Below are positions 44,500 to 53,684 of a stretch of 64,000 nucleotides of DNA, one piece after another. The notes under the pieces are model-generated. The model worked only from the letters and a program-made list of their open reading frames with translations. It ran no database searches and had not been told where the DNA came from. Source of the stretch: Flavisphingomonas formosensis. Lineage in GTDB: Bacteria; Pseudomonadota; Alphaproteobacteria; Sphingomonadales; Sphingomonadaceae. The stretch covers positions 1 through 64,000 of the forward strand of contig NZ_WRPK01000004.1 in NCBI RefSeq assembly GCF_009755815.1, read 5' to 3'. Made by a program: the position numbers and the translations under genes. How positions within the stretch are numbered: the stretch's first letter is position 1; the number at the start of each line of letters is the position of its first letter.

Positions 44500-45079
44500 C
44501 GCCGCCGGCATCAGCCATGTGACGGAAAGCCTGCGGGCCCTGTTGCGCGCGGCGATCGCGGCGAGCGGTGCCTTGTCGACGGCGCAGGTCGATCTGCGTT
44601 CACCGCGCGAGATCGGCGCCGCCAGCAGCCAGGCGCTGCTGTCGCTCTGGCTCTATCGCGTGACCCGGCTCGACGAGCTCAACAATGCGCCGCCGGTCCG
44701 GCGTCCGGACGGCCGGATCGTGCAGCGTCCGCTACCGCTGAACCTGCATTTCCTGATGACGCCGATCGCCGGCGACGCGCTCACCGCGCAGCGGCTGCTC
44801 GGCATCGGCATGCAGGCGCTCCATCAGGAGCCGCGCCTGAACGCCGAATTTCTCCACACCGCGCTGATCGACAGCGGCGACAGCCCGATCGGCATCCACC
44901 TGGAACCGCAGACGCTGGAGGAGGCGACACGGATCTGGCACGCGCTGCACCAGCCCTATCAGCTTTCGACGGCCTATCTCCTCCAATATGTCCCGATCGA
45001 GACGACGCTCTCGGTCATGGATGCGCCCCCCGTCCTCGAGAAGCTGACCGGCTATGCCGCGATCGAGCGGGTGGCCTGA
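44492..45079 (+). CDS. DUF4255 protein, cap/terminator of contractile injection system (Pvc16-like)
   Basis: A 195-residue protein matching DUF4255/Pvc16 N-terminal domain: it opens with ISHVTESLRALLRAAI, then ASSQALLSLWLYRVTRLDELNN, NLHFLMTPIAGDALTAQRLLGIGMQALHQEP and ends with TAYLLQYVPIETT. In PVC and Afp particles this protein caps the tube/sheath end. In those systems its gene is usually last; here it is near the front of the operon. It overlaps the receiver gene by 8 bases and the next gene by 1 base. Confidence 0.88.
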   Translation: MADAAGISHVTESLRALLRAAIAASGALSTAQVDLRSPREIGAASSQALLSLWLYRVTRLDELNNAPPVRRPDGRIVQRPLPLNLHFLMTPIAGDALTAQRLLGIGMQALHQEPRLNAEFLHTALIDSGDSPIGIHLEPQTLEEATRIWHALHQPYQLSTAYLLQYVPIETTLSVMDAPPVLEKLTGYAAIERVA

Positions 45080-46137
45080 TGGACGCCGTCGTCATCACCG
45101 CAGGCCGCCGCTACGAGATCGATTTCGATATCGTGACGCGGCGCCAGGTCTTCGTCTGGGGATCGGTGAGCGACGACAGCGATGGAAGCGCGATGCTGCC
45201 GCCTTACGCGGTGAGCGTGGACGAACCGCTGCTCGACGCGAGTATCCACGATCTCGGCTACGCGCTGGCCGGCGATCCGGACGTGGCGCTGGCCGACACC
45301 AGCATCGCCCATGCGTTGCAGATCGGCGTGACCAGCGACGGCTATCGCCCGGCCACGCAGACGATCACGGTGCCCGCAAACCCGATCCTGCCGCTGGTGC
45401 GGCCGGTCGCGCTCCGCCGCCTGCCGCTGCGCCTGACCGGCCGCGTCATCAACGCCGCCACCGGCGCGGGCATAGCCGGTGCGGCCGTCGCGCTGACCGG
45501 GCCGGTATTGGCGGCTCCGGCGGTGGCCGTGCTGCTGTCTTCGCCGCTGGTCGCGAATCTGAGCGGTGGAGCGCAACTGCAGGGCCATGGGATCGCCCCG
45601 ATCGCGTCGCCCGTGCCGATCAAGACGGCGCATGCCGCGACCGCCGGATCGCGGGAGCTGGTGCTCGACGATCTGCAAGGTCTGTCGCCGGGCAGCCTGC
45701 TGCGCTTCGGCCAGCCCGACCGGGCCTTCTGGACGGAGATCGCGCTTTTGCCGGGCGCACCGGGGCTCGTGCGGCTGGCCGAGCCGCTGGCCCGATCGGT
45801 GCGGGAGGGCGATCCGGCGGCGCCGTTCGCGCTCAACGCCGCGGTCGGCCCGCTCGCTTCGGCGCTGGGCGCGGCCTATGCCGGGGAGGGCATCCTCATC
45901 GCCGACGCTGCGCCCGGCGGAGCCATCCTCGTCATCACCGATCCGCCCGAGCCGCCGCGTTATCACGGCCTGGGGGCACTCACCGGCGCGTCGGGCGACT
46001 ATGCGATCGACGGGGTGGCGCGCCTTGCCAAGCTGCGTCTCGCGATCACGGCGTCTGGTTTTTCCGGCCAGACCCGGATGGTGCCTCTGCCCGACACCGG
46101 ACGCTCCTTCACCCTCGATTGGCGGCTGCAGCCGTGA
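45079..46137 (+). CDS. Carboxypeptidase-regulatory-like domain protein in injection-system operon
   Basis: A 352-residue protein without signal peptide. Two beta-sandwich-like segments resemble carboxypeptidase regulatory domains, one at about 118-135 (LRLTGRVINAATGAGIAGAAVALTG) and one near the end (ALTGASGDYAIDGVARLAKLRLAITASGF). The middle is Ala/Leu-rich. TGATG overlap with the DUF4255 gene shows coupling. Role unknown; could decorate the particle, bind the cap, or be a cargo adaptor. Confidence 0.75.
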   Translation: MDAVVITAGRRYEIDFDIVTRRQVFVWGSVSDDSDGSAMLPPYAVSVDEPLLDASIHDLGYALAGDPDVALADTSIAHALQIGVTSDGYRPATQTITVPANPILPLVRPVALRRLPLRLTGRVINAATGAGIAGAAVALTGPVLAAPAVAVLLSSPLVANLSGGAQLQGHGIAPIASPVPIKTAHAATAGSRELVLDDLQGLSPGSLLRFGQPDRAFWTEIALLPGAPGLVRLAEPLARSVREGDPAAPFALNAAVGPLASALGAAYAGEGILIADAAPGGAILVITDPPEPPRYHGLGALTGASGDYAIDGVARLAKLRLAITASGFSGQTRMVPLPDTGRSFTLDWRLQP

Positions 46138-46170
46138 CGTGCCGATCCGCGCAAGCAAAGGACTAAGCTC

Positions 46171-48231
46171 ATGCCCGAGTATCTAGCGCCAGGCGTTTTC
46201 CTCGAGGAGGTGCAGCTCAAGGCGCCTTCGATCGAAGGAGTCAGCACTTCGACGACCGGCATGGTCGGTGCCGCGCTCCGCGGGCCGACGGTCGGGCGGC
46301 CGGTGCTGGTCACCAACCTGTTCCAGTTCCGCCAGAGCTTCGGCGGGCCGGTGACCGGCACGGGCATGGGCAGCGAGCTTTATTATGCCGCGCAGGGCTT
46401 CTTCGCCAATGGCGGCCGGCGACTCTACGTGGTGCGCGCGGCCGGGGCGGCGGCCAGCGCGGCGCAGTTCGCGACGCGGGGCGGCTTCATCGGCCGGCTC
46501 GCCGCCGGGGCGGACGCCGCCACCGGACAGGCGGTGATCCGGCCGGCCGACACGATGGGCCTGATGGACGGCGCATCGATCCAGCTTTCGATGCTGCGCG
46601 ACGGCGTTACCTATGTCGCCACCGCCGAGACGATCGCTGCCGGCGGCATCAACCGTGCGACCGGCGCGGTGACGCTGGGCGGCAATCTCGACATCACGCC
46701 CACCGGCCCGGCGAGCTATGCGGCGCGCAGCACCGCGGTGATCACCCAGCTCAACGGGCTGGACGCGGATGGCATTCCGCAGACCGGCGCGCGCCCGGCC
46801 AGCATCGTCATCGATGCGGCGGATGTCGGCGCCGCCGGCAGCGGCATCGTGATCACCGCCAGCCCGGTGCGCGCCGCGCGCGGCGTGTTCGTGTCGCTGG
46901 ACGGCAGCGGCGTGGACGCCAACCAGGTCCGCCTCAAATCGGCGAGCGGCTTCTATGTGAACGCCTGGGTCGAGATCGATCGCGGATCGCCGGTGGCGCG
47001 CCGGTTCCGCAAGGTTCTCGCGGTCAACGGACCGGTCGTCACCCTTGCGGGCCCGGCGCTGGTGGCGGGCGACTTCGCTCCCGACGCCTCGGTCACCGAA
47101 ACGCTCCTGTCCGTGCGCGAATTCGCGCTCACCGCCAGCCTGGACGGCACGACCGAAAGCTTCCCGTCGCTCACACTCGAGAACGTCACCGGCAAGTTCG
47201 TGACGGACGTGATCAATTCGGGATCCAGGCTGCTGCGCATCAACGCGGCGCTGCCGGCCGACACCAATCCCTTCTTCTTCCCGAGCGGCGACGATGGGTT
47301 GACCTTGACCGTCACCACCGCCGGAGTGGACGACGATCCGGACGCGGCGGCGATCCGTGGCGTCGACAATGGGCCGGGCCAGCGCAGTGGCCTCCACGCG
47401 CTGGAGGAAGTGGCCGACATCAGCATCATCGTGGTGCCCGGCGTCGGCGAGATCTCCGTGCAGGAAGCGATGATCGAGCAGTGCGAGCGGCTGAAATATC
47501 GCGTCGCCCTGCTGGATCCCGACGTGTCCGGCGGCACCGCGCCGTCGCTCAACGACATCCAGACGCAGCGGCTGCAGTTCGATACCAAATATGCCGCCAT
47601 CTATTATCCGCGCATCATCGTCCGCGACGTGAACGATGCGAACCGCGCGATCGGCGCCTCCGGCCACATGGCGGGCGTCTGCGCGCGGGTCGACAATGAG
47701 CGCGGCGTGTTCAAGGCGCCGGGCAACGAGACGATCAGCAACATCGTCGACATCGAGGCGATCCTGACCCAGGGCGAGCACGAAGTCCTCAATCCCGCGC
47801 CCAATAATATCAACGTGATCCGCGATTTCCGCGACAGCGGCCGGGGCCTGCGCATCTATGGCGCGCGCTGCATCACCAGCGACAATGACTGGAAATATCT
47901 GCCGGTCCGGCGCCTGTTCGTCTTCCTGGAAAGATCCCTGGACATCGGTACGCAATGGGCGGTGCTGGAGCCCAACGACCAGCGGCTGTGGGACAAGCTG
48001 GCCGACAGCGTCGACGCCTTCCTGACCACCCAGTGGCGCGCGGGCGCGCTGATGGGCGCCGACAAGACGCAGGCCTTCTACATCAATATCGGCCTGTCGA
48101 CGATGACGCAGGACGACATCGATAATGGCCGGCTGATCATGGAAATCGGCGTGGCGCCCGTGAAACCCGCCGAATTCGTCATCATCCGTATCGGCCAATG
48201 GGCCGGCGGTTCCTTCGCCGAAGAAGCCTGA
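46171..48231 (+). CDS. Contractile sheath protein 1
   Basis: A 686-residue phage tail sheath protein. N-terminal PEYLAPGVFLEEV and the C-terminal conserved block ITSDNDWKYLPVRRLFVFLERSLDIGTQWAVLEPND...DDIDNGRLIMEIGVAPVKPAEFVIIRIGQ are diagnostic. The middle (about 110-380) is a large insertion. It forms the outer contractile tube of the injection particle. Followed after 11 bases by the first tube gene, so sheath 1 and tube 1 form a pair. Confidence 0.95.
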   Translation: MPEYLAPGVFLEEVQLKAPSIEGVSTSTTGMVGAALRGPTVGRPVLVTNLFQFRQSFGGPVTGTGMGSELYYAAQGFFANGGRRLYVVRAAGAAASAAQFATRGGFIGRLAAGADAATGQAVIRPADTMGLMDGASIQLSMLRDGVTYVATAETIAAGGINRATGAVTLGGNLDITPTGPASYAARSTAVITQLNGLDADGIPQTGARPASIVIDAADVGAAGSGIVITASPVRAARGVFVSLDGSGVDANQVRLKSASGFYVNAWVEIDRGSPVARRFRKVLAVNGPVVTLAGPALVAGDFAPDASVTETLLSVREFALTASLDGTTESFPSLTLENVTGKFVTDVINSGSRLLRINAALPADTNPFFFPSGDDGLTLTVTTAGVDDDPDAAAIRGVDNGPGQRSGLHALEEVADISIIVVPGVGEISVQEAMIEQCERLKYRVALLDPDVSGGTAPSLNDIQTQRLQFDTKYAAIYYPRIIVRDVNDANRAIGASGHMAGVCARVDNERGVFKAPGNETISNIVDIEAILTQGEHEVLNPAPNNINVIRDFRDSGRGLRIYGARCITSDNDWKYLPVRRLFVFLERSLDIGTQWAVLEPNDQRLWDKLADSVDAFLTTQWRAGALMGADKTQAFYINIGLSTMTQDDIDNGRLIMEIGVAPVKPAEFVIIRIGQWAGGSFAEEA

Positions 48232-48242
48232 GGAGACACATC

Positions 48243-48689
48243 ATGCCTGACCGGCCCGTGCCCGATCCGTTTCGCGGTTATAATTTCCGGGTGGAATTCG
48301 ATGGCGTGACCGGCGCTGCCTTCCGCGAGGTGAGCGGCCTCACCTTCGAGATCGATCCGGTGGAATATCGCGAAGGCAACGAGCAGCATCTGCACGTGCG
48401 CAAGCTGTTCGGCCTGCGCAAGTTCACCAACCTGCAGGCCAAGCGCGGCATCACCACCGACCTGCAGCTCTACAAATGGTATCATGAGCTGTTGGTCGGC
48501 GGCGCGAACCTGCGCGACGGCGCGATCATCCTGACCGACGAGGTGCAGAAGGACCGGATCCGCTGGTCCTTCAAGAACGGCTGGATCAGCAAGTGGGAAG
48601 GGCCGAGCTTCAACGCCACGGCCAACGACGTCGCGATCGAGATGATCGAGATCTGCGTCGACCGCGTCGAGCTCACGAAGGCGGCCTGA
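48243..48689 (+). CDS. Inner tube protein 1 (gp19-like)
   Basis: A 148-residue phage tail tube protein. It opens DPFRGYNFRVEFDGVTGAAFREVSGL and ends in the conserved FNATANDVAIEMIEICVDRVEL. T4 gp19-type proteins form hexameric rings stacked into the inner tube. AGGAG precedes the start, 11 bases after the sheath 1 stop. Compared with tube 2 it is the canonical-length form. Confidence 0.93.
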   Translation: MPDRPVPDPFRGYNFRVEFDGVTGAAFREVSGLTFEIDPVEYREGNEQHLHVRKLFGLRKFTNLQAKRGITTDLQLYKWYHELLVGGANLRDGAIILTDEVQKDRIRWSFKNGWISKWEGPSFNATANDVAIEMIEICVDRVELTKAA

Positions 48690-48693
48690 TCCC

Positions 48694-51033
48694 ATGCCCG
48701 CCGGCCTTGCCCCTGGTGTCCATGTCGCGCCGCCGCCGCCGGCCGCACCGGTGGAGTTCGCCACCGATACGGCTGGGTTCGTCGGCATCGCGGCGAAGGG
48801 TCCGGTCGGCACGGCCGTCACGCTGACGGGATGGCCGCAGTTCGTCGCGCAGTTCGGCGATTTCCTGCCCAACGCCTTTCTCGCTTATGCGGTGCGGGGC
48901 TTCTTCGACAATGGCGGGCGGCGCTGCATCGTGGTGCGCGCCGCGGCGCCGGAATATCTGACCGTCACGACGGGGGCGCAGCCGGCGGATGGCAGCGCGT
49001 CCGTTGTTGCGGTGACCGGCCCGATTCTGCCCGGCGCGCTTGTCACGCTGACGCAGGAGACCACCGTCGCCACCACCGGCGTGCAGCCGGCCGATCGCGC
49101 CTCGTCGCTTGTGCTCGATGCCCATGGTTTCGCCGAGGGCGCGCCGGTGCTCGTCACTCAGCCGGGGGCACCCAATGCGGTGGCGCGGGTGCGCGCCGTC
49201 GATCTGCCGGCCAAGCGGATCTACTGGGCAGAGCCGCTGCCGGCCGGCTTCGATATCACCCAGCCGATCAGCCTCGCGACTCATTATGCCGACAACAGGC
49301 TGGTTACGACGATCGGCGGCACGACGATCGGCTGGGATCGCCCGATCGCCGGGCGACTGGATCCGGCATTGCCGCTCACGCTCGCGGCCGGCGCCGGCAC
49401 CGCCGGGGGCACGATCCCCGGCGAGGACGGTCTGCCGCTGCTCGGCATCGCCGCGGCGAGCCCCGGCCAATGGGGCAATGGACTTGCCGTACGCGTGACG
49501 ACGACGCTGGCGCGTGAGACGCAAACCCGTCGGCGGGATGCGCCGGACGCGGCCGATCGGCTTTCGGTGGAGGCGCTGACCGGCCTTGCCGTCGGCAGCC
49601 TCGTCGAACTGCTCCAGGACGGCGCGACGACGGTGCGCCGGCGCGTCGCGTCGCTGGATCCGGCGACGCGCCGGGTCGGCCTCGATCTCGCGCTGGCGGG
49701 CTTCGATCTGGCGGGGGCGGCGGCCGGCACCAAGCCGATCCGCCTGCGCCGCCGGTCCTTCACCCTCTCGATCGCGAACCAAGGCCAGCTGGTCGAAACC
49801 TTCGTCGATCTCGATCTGCCGACGGCGGCGACGGTCGATGCCTCGCCGGTGAATGTCGGATCGCGCACCATCCGCATCCGTCCGATCGCCGGAGGCGCGG
49901 ACTATGGCTGGCCGGATCCGGCCTCGGGACTGCTCCATCTCGGCCGCTGCCTGCTCGCAGGCGGACGGGACGGGATCGCGATGCTGCGCCCGGACGACCT
50001 GCTCGGCCGCGCCGACGAGGCGGAGCGGCGCGGCCTGCGTCGTTTCGAGGTGGTTGGCGAGCCCAGCGCGCTCGCCATCCCGGATGCGGTGATCCCGGCG
50101 ATGGCGGCGGTGATGCGCGACGTGCCGGTGCCGCCCGCGCCCGATCCCTGCCTGCTATGCCCGGGCCTCGCGGTGCCGTCGCGCCCCTTGCCGGTGCCGG
50201 TCCGGATCGAGGCGTCGCCGACCTTTTCCGCCGATGACGTGCGGACGATCGACGAGGGGCTGATCGCGCATTGCGAAGCATCGGGCATGCGTATCGCGCT
50301 GGTCGATCCGCCGCTCGCCGCCGGCCCTGATCCCTATGCGATCGACGATCTGCAGAGCTGGCGGCAGAGCTTCGACTCTTCCTATGCCGCCGCCTATTTC
50401 CCGTGGGCGACGATCGTCGATCCGATCGCCACGCCGCCGGCGACGACGCGCGCCATCCCCGCATCGGGCCACGCGCTCGGCCAATTCTCGCTCGCCGATG
50501 CCGAGCCGGGACGGCCTGTCCCGGCCAACCGGCCGCTCGGCTGGGTCGCGGCCCTACCCAAGGATGTCGGCGAGGAGGAGCATGCGCTGCTCAACGAGGC
50601 GGGCATCAACGTCCTCACCTGCCGTCCCGGCCGGGGGCCGCGGATCATGGGCGCGCGCACGCTTTCCTCGGATGCCGACTGGAAGATGCTCAATGTCCGC
50701 CGTCTGGTCATCCGCCTGAAGCTGCTGCTGGCCCGCGCGCTCGACTGGACGACGTTCGAACCCAATGACCGGCATCTGACCGACACCGTGATCGCGGTGA
50801 TCGAGGGTTTTCTGGAAGACGAGTGGATTGCGCAGCGCCTGCGCGGCGCCACGGCGCAGGACGCCTTCTACGTCACGCCGCGCACCACCCAGGACGATTT
50901 CGACAATGGCCGCTTCGTGCTGGAGATCGGCATCGCGCCGAGCCTGCCGGCGGAATTCCTGATCCTGCGCCTGGCGCGCACCGCGGACCGGCTCGACGTC
51001 GCCGAGATCCAGGATGGAGGCTGGCCGAAATGA
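48694..51033 (+). CDS. Contractile sheath protein 2
   Basis: A 779-residue second sheath, longer than sheath 1 owing to extra material in the middle (about 85-380, with ALVTLTQETTV and LVELLQDGATTVRRRVASLDPATRRV repeats suggesting surface domains). The C-terminal sheath block SSDADWKMLNVRRLVIRLKLLLARALDWTTFEPND...DDFDNGRFVLEIGIAPSLPAEFLILRL matches sheath 1. Probably a minor sheath near the baseplate, as in PVC/Afp particles with multiple sheath types. Confidence 0.93.
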   Translation: MPAGLAPGVHVAPPPPAAPVEFATDTAGFVGIAAKGPVGTAVTLTGWPQFVAQFGDFLPNAFLAYAVRGFFDNGGRRCIVVRAAAPEYLTVTTGAQPADGSASVVAVTGPILPGALVTLTQETTVATTGVQPADRASSLVLDAHGFAEGAPVLVTQPGAPNAVARVRAVDLPAKRIYWAEPLPAGFDITQPISLATHYADNRLVTTIGGTTIGWDRPIAGRLDPALPLTLAAGAGTAGGTIPGEDGLPLLGIAAASPGQWGNGLAVRVTTTLARETQTRRRDAPDAADRLSVEALTGLAVGSLVELLQDGATTVRRRVASLDPATRRVGLDLALAGFDLAGAAAGTKPIRLRRRSFTLSIANQGQLVETFVDLDLPTAATVDASPVNVGSRTIRIRPIAGGADYGWPDPASGLLHLGRCLLAGGRDGIAMLRPDDLLGRADEAERRGLRRFEVVGEPSALAIPDAVIPAMAAVMRDVPVPPAPDPCLLCPGLAVPSRPLPVPVRIEASPTFSADDVRTIDEGLIAHCEASGMRIALVDPPLAAGPDPYAIDDLQSWRQSFDSSYAAAYFPWATIVDPIATPPATTRAIPASGHALGQFSLADAEPGRPVPANRPLGWVAALPKDVGEEEHALLNEAGINVLTCRPGRGPRIMGARTLSSDADWKMLNVRRLVIRLKLLLARALDWTTFEPNDRHLTDTVIAVIEGFLEDEWIAQRLRGATAQDAFYVTPRTTQDDFDNGRFVLEIGIAPSLPAEFLILRLARTADRLDVAEIQDGGWPK

Positions 51034-51548
51034 ACCGTGTCGGCGATCCGGTGCTGGGCTTCAACTTCACCATCTCGATGGCGGAGACGGCGAGCGCGGG
51101 GGCTTTCATTCAGGCCAGCATCGGGCGGCCGCCGCAGGGCGGCTTCGCCGAATGCTCGGGCCTGGAAGTGGCGATCCCGGCGGAGAGCTATGCCGAGGGC
51201 GGCAATAACGGCACGACGCTGAAGTTCCGCGGCCGTGCCAGCTGGTCGAACATCCGGCTGAAACGGGGCGTGGTCACTTCGGCGGACCTGTGGCGCTGGC
51301 ACAACGACTTCATCGAAGGCGGCGGCAAGCGGCGTGACGGGGTGATCACGCTGCTCGACGAAACCGGTCATTCGGTGCGCGTCTGGCGCTTCCGCCGCGG
51401 CCTGCCGGTGCGCTGGCAGGGGCCGGCGATGAACGCGATGCAGGGCCAGGTCGCCGTCGAGGAAATCGAGATCGCGCATGAGGGCCTGCGCCAGACCGGC
51501 GCGGGCAGCGGCAGCCTGGCGGATACCGTCAGCAACTTGTTCGGATAG
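51030..51548 (+). CDS. Inner tube protein 2 (gp19-like)
   Basis: A 172-residue second tube protein: PVLGFNFTISM opening, GFAECSGLEVAI, LKRGVVTSADLWRWHNDFIEGG, and WRFRRGLPVRWQGPAMNAMQGQVAVEEIEIAHEGL. Longer C-terminus than tube 1 by a Gly/Ser tail. It would form the first ring(s) on the spike hub. Start codon overlaps the sheath 2 stop (ATGA). Confidence 0.92.
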   Translation: MNRVGDPVLGFNFTISMAETASAGAFIQASIGRPPQGGFAECSGLEVAIPAESYAEGGNNGTTLKFRGRASWSNIRLKRGVVTSADLWRWHNDFIEGGGKRRDGVITLLDETGHSVRVWRFRRGLPVRWQGPAMNAMQGQVAVEEIEIAHEGLRQTGAGSGSLADTVSNLFG

Positions 51549-51553
51549 GATCG

Positions 51554-51733
51554 ATGGACGTCGAGATCGAAGAGATGAACGCGAGCCTGACGGTCATGGA
51601 CCTGAAGGCGATCAAGGCGGAGGTGATCGCCGAGGTGATGGCGCGCCTGTCCGACGACAAGCGGCTCGAGAAGCGGCGGGAAAATGACCGCAAGCTCGCC
51701 GATGGCGCATCGCGCCGGCCGGACGACCTCTGA
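51554..51733 (+). CDS. DUF5908 small protein of the injection system (Pvc6-like)
   Basis: A 59-residue helical protein (MDVEIEEMNASLTVMDLKAI..., ending RRPDDL) between tube 2 and the LysM protein, exactly where PVC-type clusters carry a short DUF5908/Pvc6-like gene. It is highly charged with a central amphipathic helix. TGATG overlap with the next gene. Assigned by position, length and the DVEIEEM opening, not by catalytic motifs. Confidence 0.7.
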   Translation: MDVEIEEMNASLTVMDLKAIKAEVIAEVMARLSDDKRLEKRRENDRKLADGASRRPDDL

Positions 51734-52470
51734 TGCAGTGGCTGGCAAAAGCCCAGGTCCAGCGCCTCAAGGCCGACGGCACGGCGGTCGGCGCGGCGAT
51801 AGATGTGCTGTTCAATCCGACCGAATATACGCTGAGCAAGACCAATCAGTTCGCCGAGATTCCCATTCCCGGGCTCGGATCGCCGCTCATCCAGTTCATT
51901 CGCGGTCAATCCGAGACGCTGACCCTCGATCTCTTCTTCGACAGTAGCGACGACGGCGGGACCGGCGCCGATGCGAAGTCGGTGACGGACAAGACCGATA
52001 CTTTCTACCGGCTGCTGAAGATTGAGGCGCAAAGCCACGCGCCGCCGATCGTGCTGTTCAGCTGGGGCGAAGACAGTTTTCCCGGCGCGCGGACCTACGA
52101 CACGCTCGCCGGGCAGAACCGGTTCGGTTTCAAGGGCATCGTCGAGAGCATTCGCCAGCGCTACACCATGTTCTCGTCGCTCGGCGTGCCGCTGCGGGCG
52201 ACACTTTCGCTGGTGATCAAGGAATATAAGACGCTCGCCGAACAGATCGCCGAGCTCAACAAGCAGTCGCCCGACCGCACCAAGGCGCATGTCGTCGCCG
52301 CGGGCGAGACGATCACCCGCATCGCCGAGCTGGAGAATGACGGCTCGCGCGATGCCGGGGCGGACTGGCGGCGCATCGCCGAGTGGAACGGCATCGACGA
52401 TCCCTTCGCGATCGTGCCCGGCCAGGTGCTGCAGCTGCCGCCCCGCCAGCAGCAGGGGAGTGCGGCATGA
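51733..52470 (+). CDS. LysM-containing tube-base protein (Pvc7/gp53-like)
   Basis: A 245-residue protein with an N-terminal contractile-injection tube-base domain (VLFNPTEYTLSKTNQFAEIPIPGLGSPLIQFIRGQSETLTLDLFFD) and a C-terminal LysM (about 193-240: AHVVAAGETITRIAELEND...ILQLPP-like end). In related particles it links the first tube ring to the baseplate, with the LysM acting in assembly rather than peptidoglycan binding. Overlaps both neighbours. Confidence 0.9.
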   Translation: MQWLAKAQVQRLKADGTAVGAAIDVLFNPTEYTLSKTNQFAEIPIPGLGSPLIQFIRGQSETLTLDLFFDSSDDGGTGADAKSVTDKTDTFYRLLKIEAQSHAPPIVLFSWGEDSFPGARTYDTLAGQNRFGFKGIVESIRQRYTMFSSLGVPLRATLSLVIKEYKTLAEQIAELNKQSPDRTKAHVVAAGETITRIAELENDGSRDAGADWRRIAEWNGIDDPFAIVPGQVLQLPPRQQQGSAA

Positions 52471-53684
52471 GCGCCGAGGTGATCCAGCTCACCGCGTCCA
52501 AGGACGCCTATTATGCGCCCGATTTCGAGTTGTGGGTATTCAACAGCCCGGCCGCGCCCACCGTCGTGCGGGATATCATCGAGATCAAATATGAGGACGC
52601 GCTGGAGCGGATCGACGGCTTCACGCTGACCGTCAACAACTGGAACGCCCAGACCCAGCGGCCGATCTACTATGGCTATTACAAAGACGAGCCGACGGCC
52701 GAACATCCCACGCTGTTCGAACCGGGCACCGAGCTCATGCTGTTCATGGGCTGGACCGGCGATACGCGGTTGATGATGACCGGCCGCGTCACATCGGTGG
52801 ACGTGCAATTCCCCGAGACCGGCCATTCGAAGCTGGTCGTATCGGGCCTCAACATCCTCGACAAACTGCGCACGCGCCAGTTCACCTGGACATGGCCCGA
52901 CGACGGCAGCCTCAGCATCCGCGACAGCGACGTCGCGCTCGCGCTCGCCACGAAGCCGGACGACAAGCGCGGCAAGCCGGGCTTCGGCATCGAGGTGCGC
53001 GTGGACGACGCGGCCAAGGGCAAGGAGCCACCGCTCGACAAGATCGTGATGAGCAACCAGTTCCCGATCCTGTTCCTGATGCAGCGCGCCCGCGAGCGCG
53101 GTTACGAGGTGCTGCTGGGCGAGGAGGCGGACGAGAACGGCAAGGTCAGCCAGCATGTCTATTTCGGCCCGACCCGGTCGCTGAGGGACGTCGCCTATGA
53201 TCTCGAATGGGGCAAGTCCCTGATCTCCTTCCATCCGAGCTTCTCGGATTCGAAGCGCGTCTATGCCGCGACCGTGGGCGGCTATGATCGCACCGCGAAG
53301 AAGGCGATCTCCGTGCGCCGCACGATCGACGATCTGCTGAAGGATCCGCCGCAGGGTGCGCCGCTGCCCAATGCCGATCATGTCGATGTCGTGAAGGTCT
53401 GCAATCGCGAGGAGGTGGTCGCCGAACCGCCGGCGCGGACGGACAAGGAGGCGAAGGACCGCGCCGACGCGATCCTCGTCACCAGCCAGCAGGGCCTCGT
53501 CGAGGCGACGGGAACGACGATCGGCCTGCCGGATCTGCGCGCGGGCCGCACCGTGAACATCCGCGGCACCGGCTGGCATTTCGATGGCCGCTATGCCGTC
53601 GTCTCGAGCACCCACACGCTGGCCGACAACGGCTATCGCACCAGCTTCACCGCCCGCCGCATCGGCCCGGAGTTCGCATCATGA
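52467..53684 (+). CDS. Spike hub protein, gp27-like (late control D family)
   Basis: A 405-residue protein of the phage late control D/gp27 hub family, corresponding to the N-terminal half of VgrG/Pvc8. Recognisable: YYAPDFELWVFNSPAAPTVVRDIIEIKYEDALERIDGFTLTVNNW and SKLVVSGLNILDKLRTRQFTWTWPDDGSLSIRDSDVALALATK. Here it is a separate gene from the gp5-like part, which follows with a 4-base overlap. Confidence 0.88.
   Translation: MSAEVIQLTASKDAYYAPDFELWVFNSPAAPTVVRDIIEIKYEDALERIDGFTLTVNNWNAQTQRPIYYGYYKDEPTAEHPTLFEPGTELMLFMGWTGDTRLMMTGRVTSVDVQFPETGHSKLVVSGLNILDKLRTRQFTWTWPDDGSLSIRDSDVALALATKPDDKRGKPGFGIEVRVDDAAKGKEPPLDKIVMSNQFPILFLMQRARERGYEVLLGEEADENGKVSQHVYFGPTRSLRDVAYDLEWGKSLISFHPSFSDSKRVYAATVGGYDRTAKKAISVRRTIDDLLKDPPQGAPLPNADHVDVVKVCNREEVVAEPPARTDKEAKDRADAILVTSQQGLVEATGTTIGLPDLRAGRTVNIRGTGWHFDGRYAVVSSTHTLADNGYRTSFTARRIGPEFAS

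Noticed and set aside
43713-44522. A 269-codon plus-strand frame before and across the receiver-like gene
   Set aside because: Out of phase with the receiver domain, with Arg/Gly/Ser-rich composition and no motif.
46183-48198. A minus-strand frame of 671 codons opposite sheath 1
   Set aside because: Asp/Arg/His-rich with no motif; the sheath reading is unambiguous.
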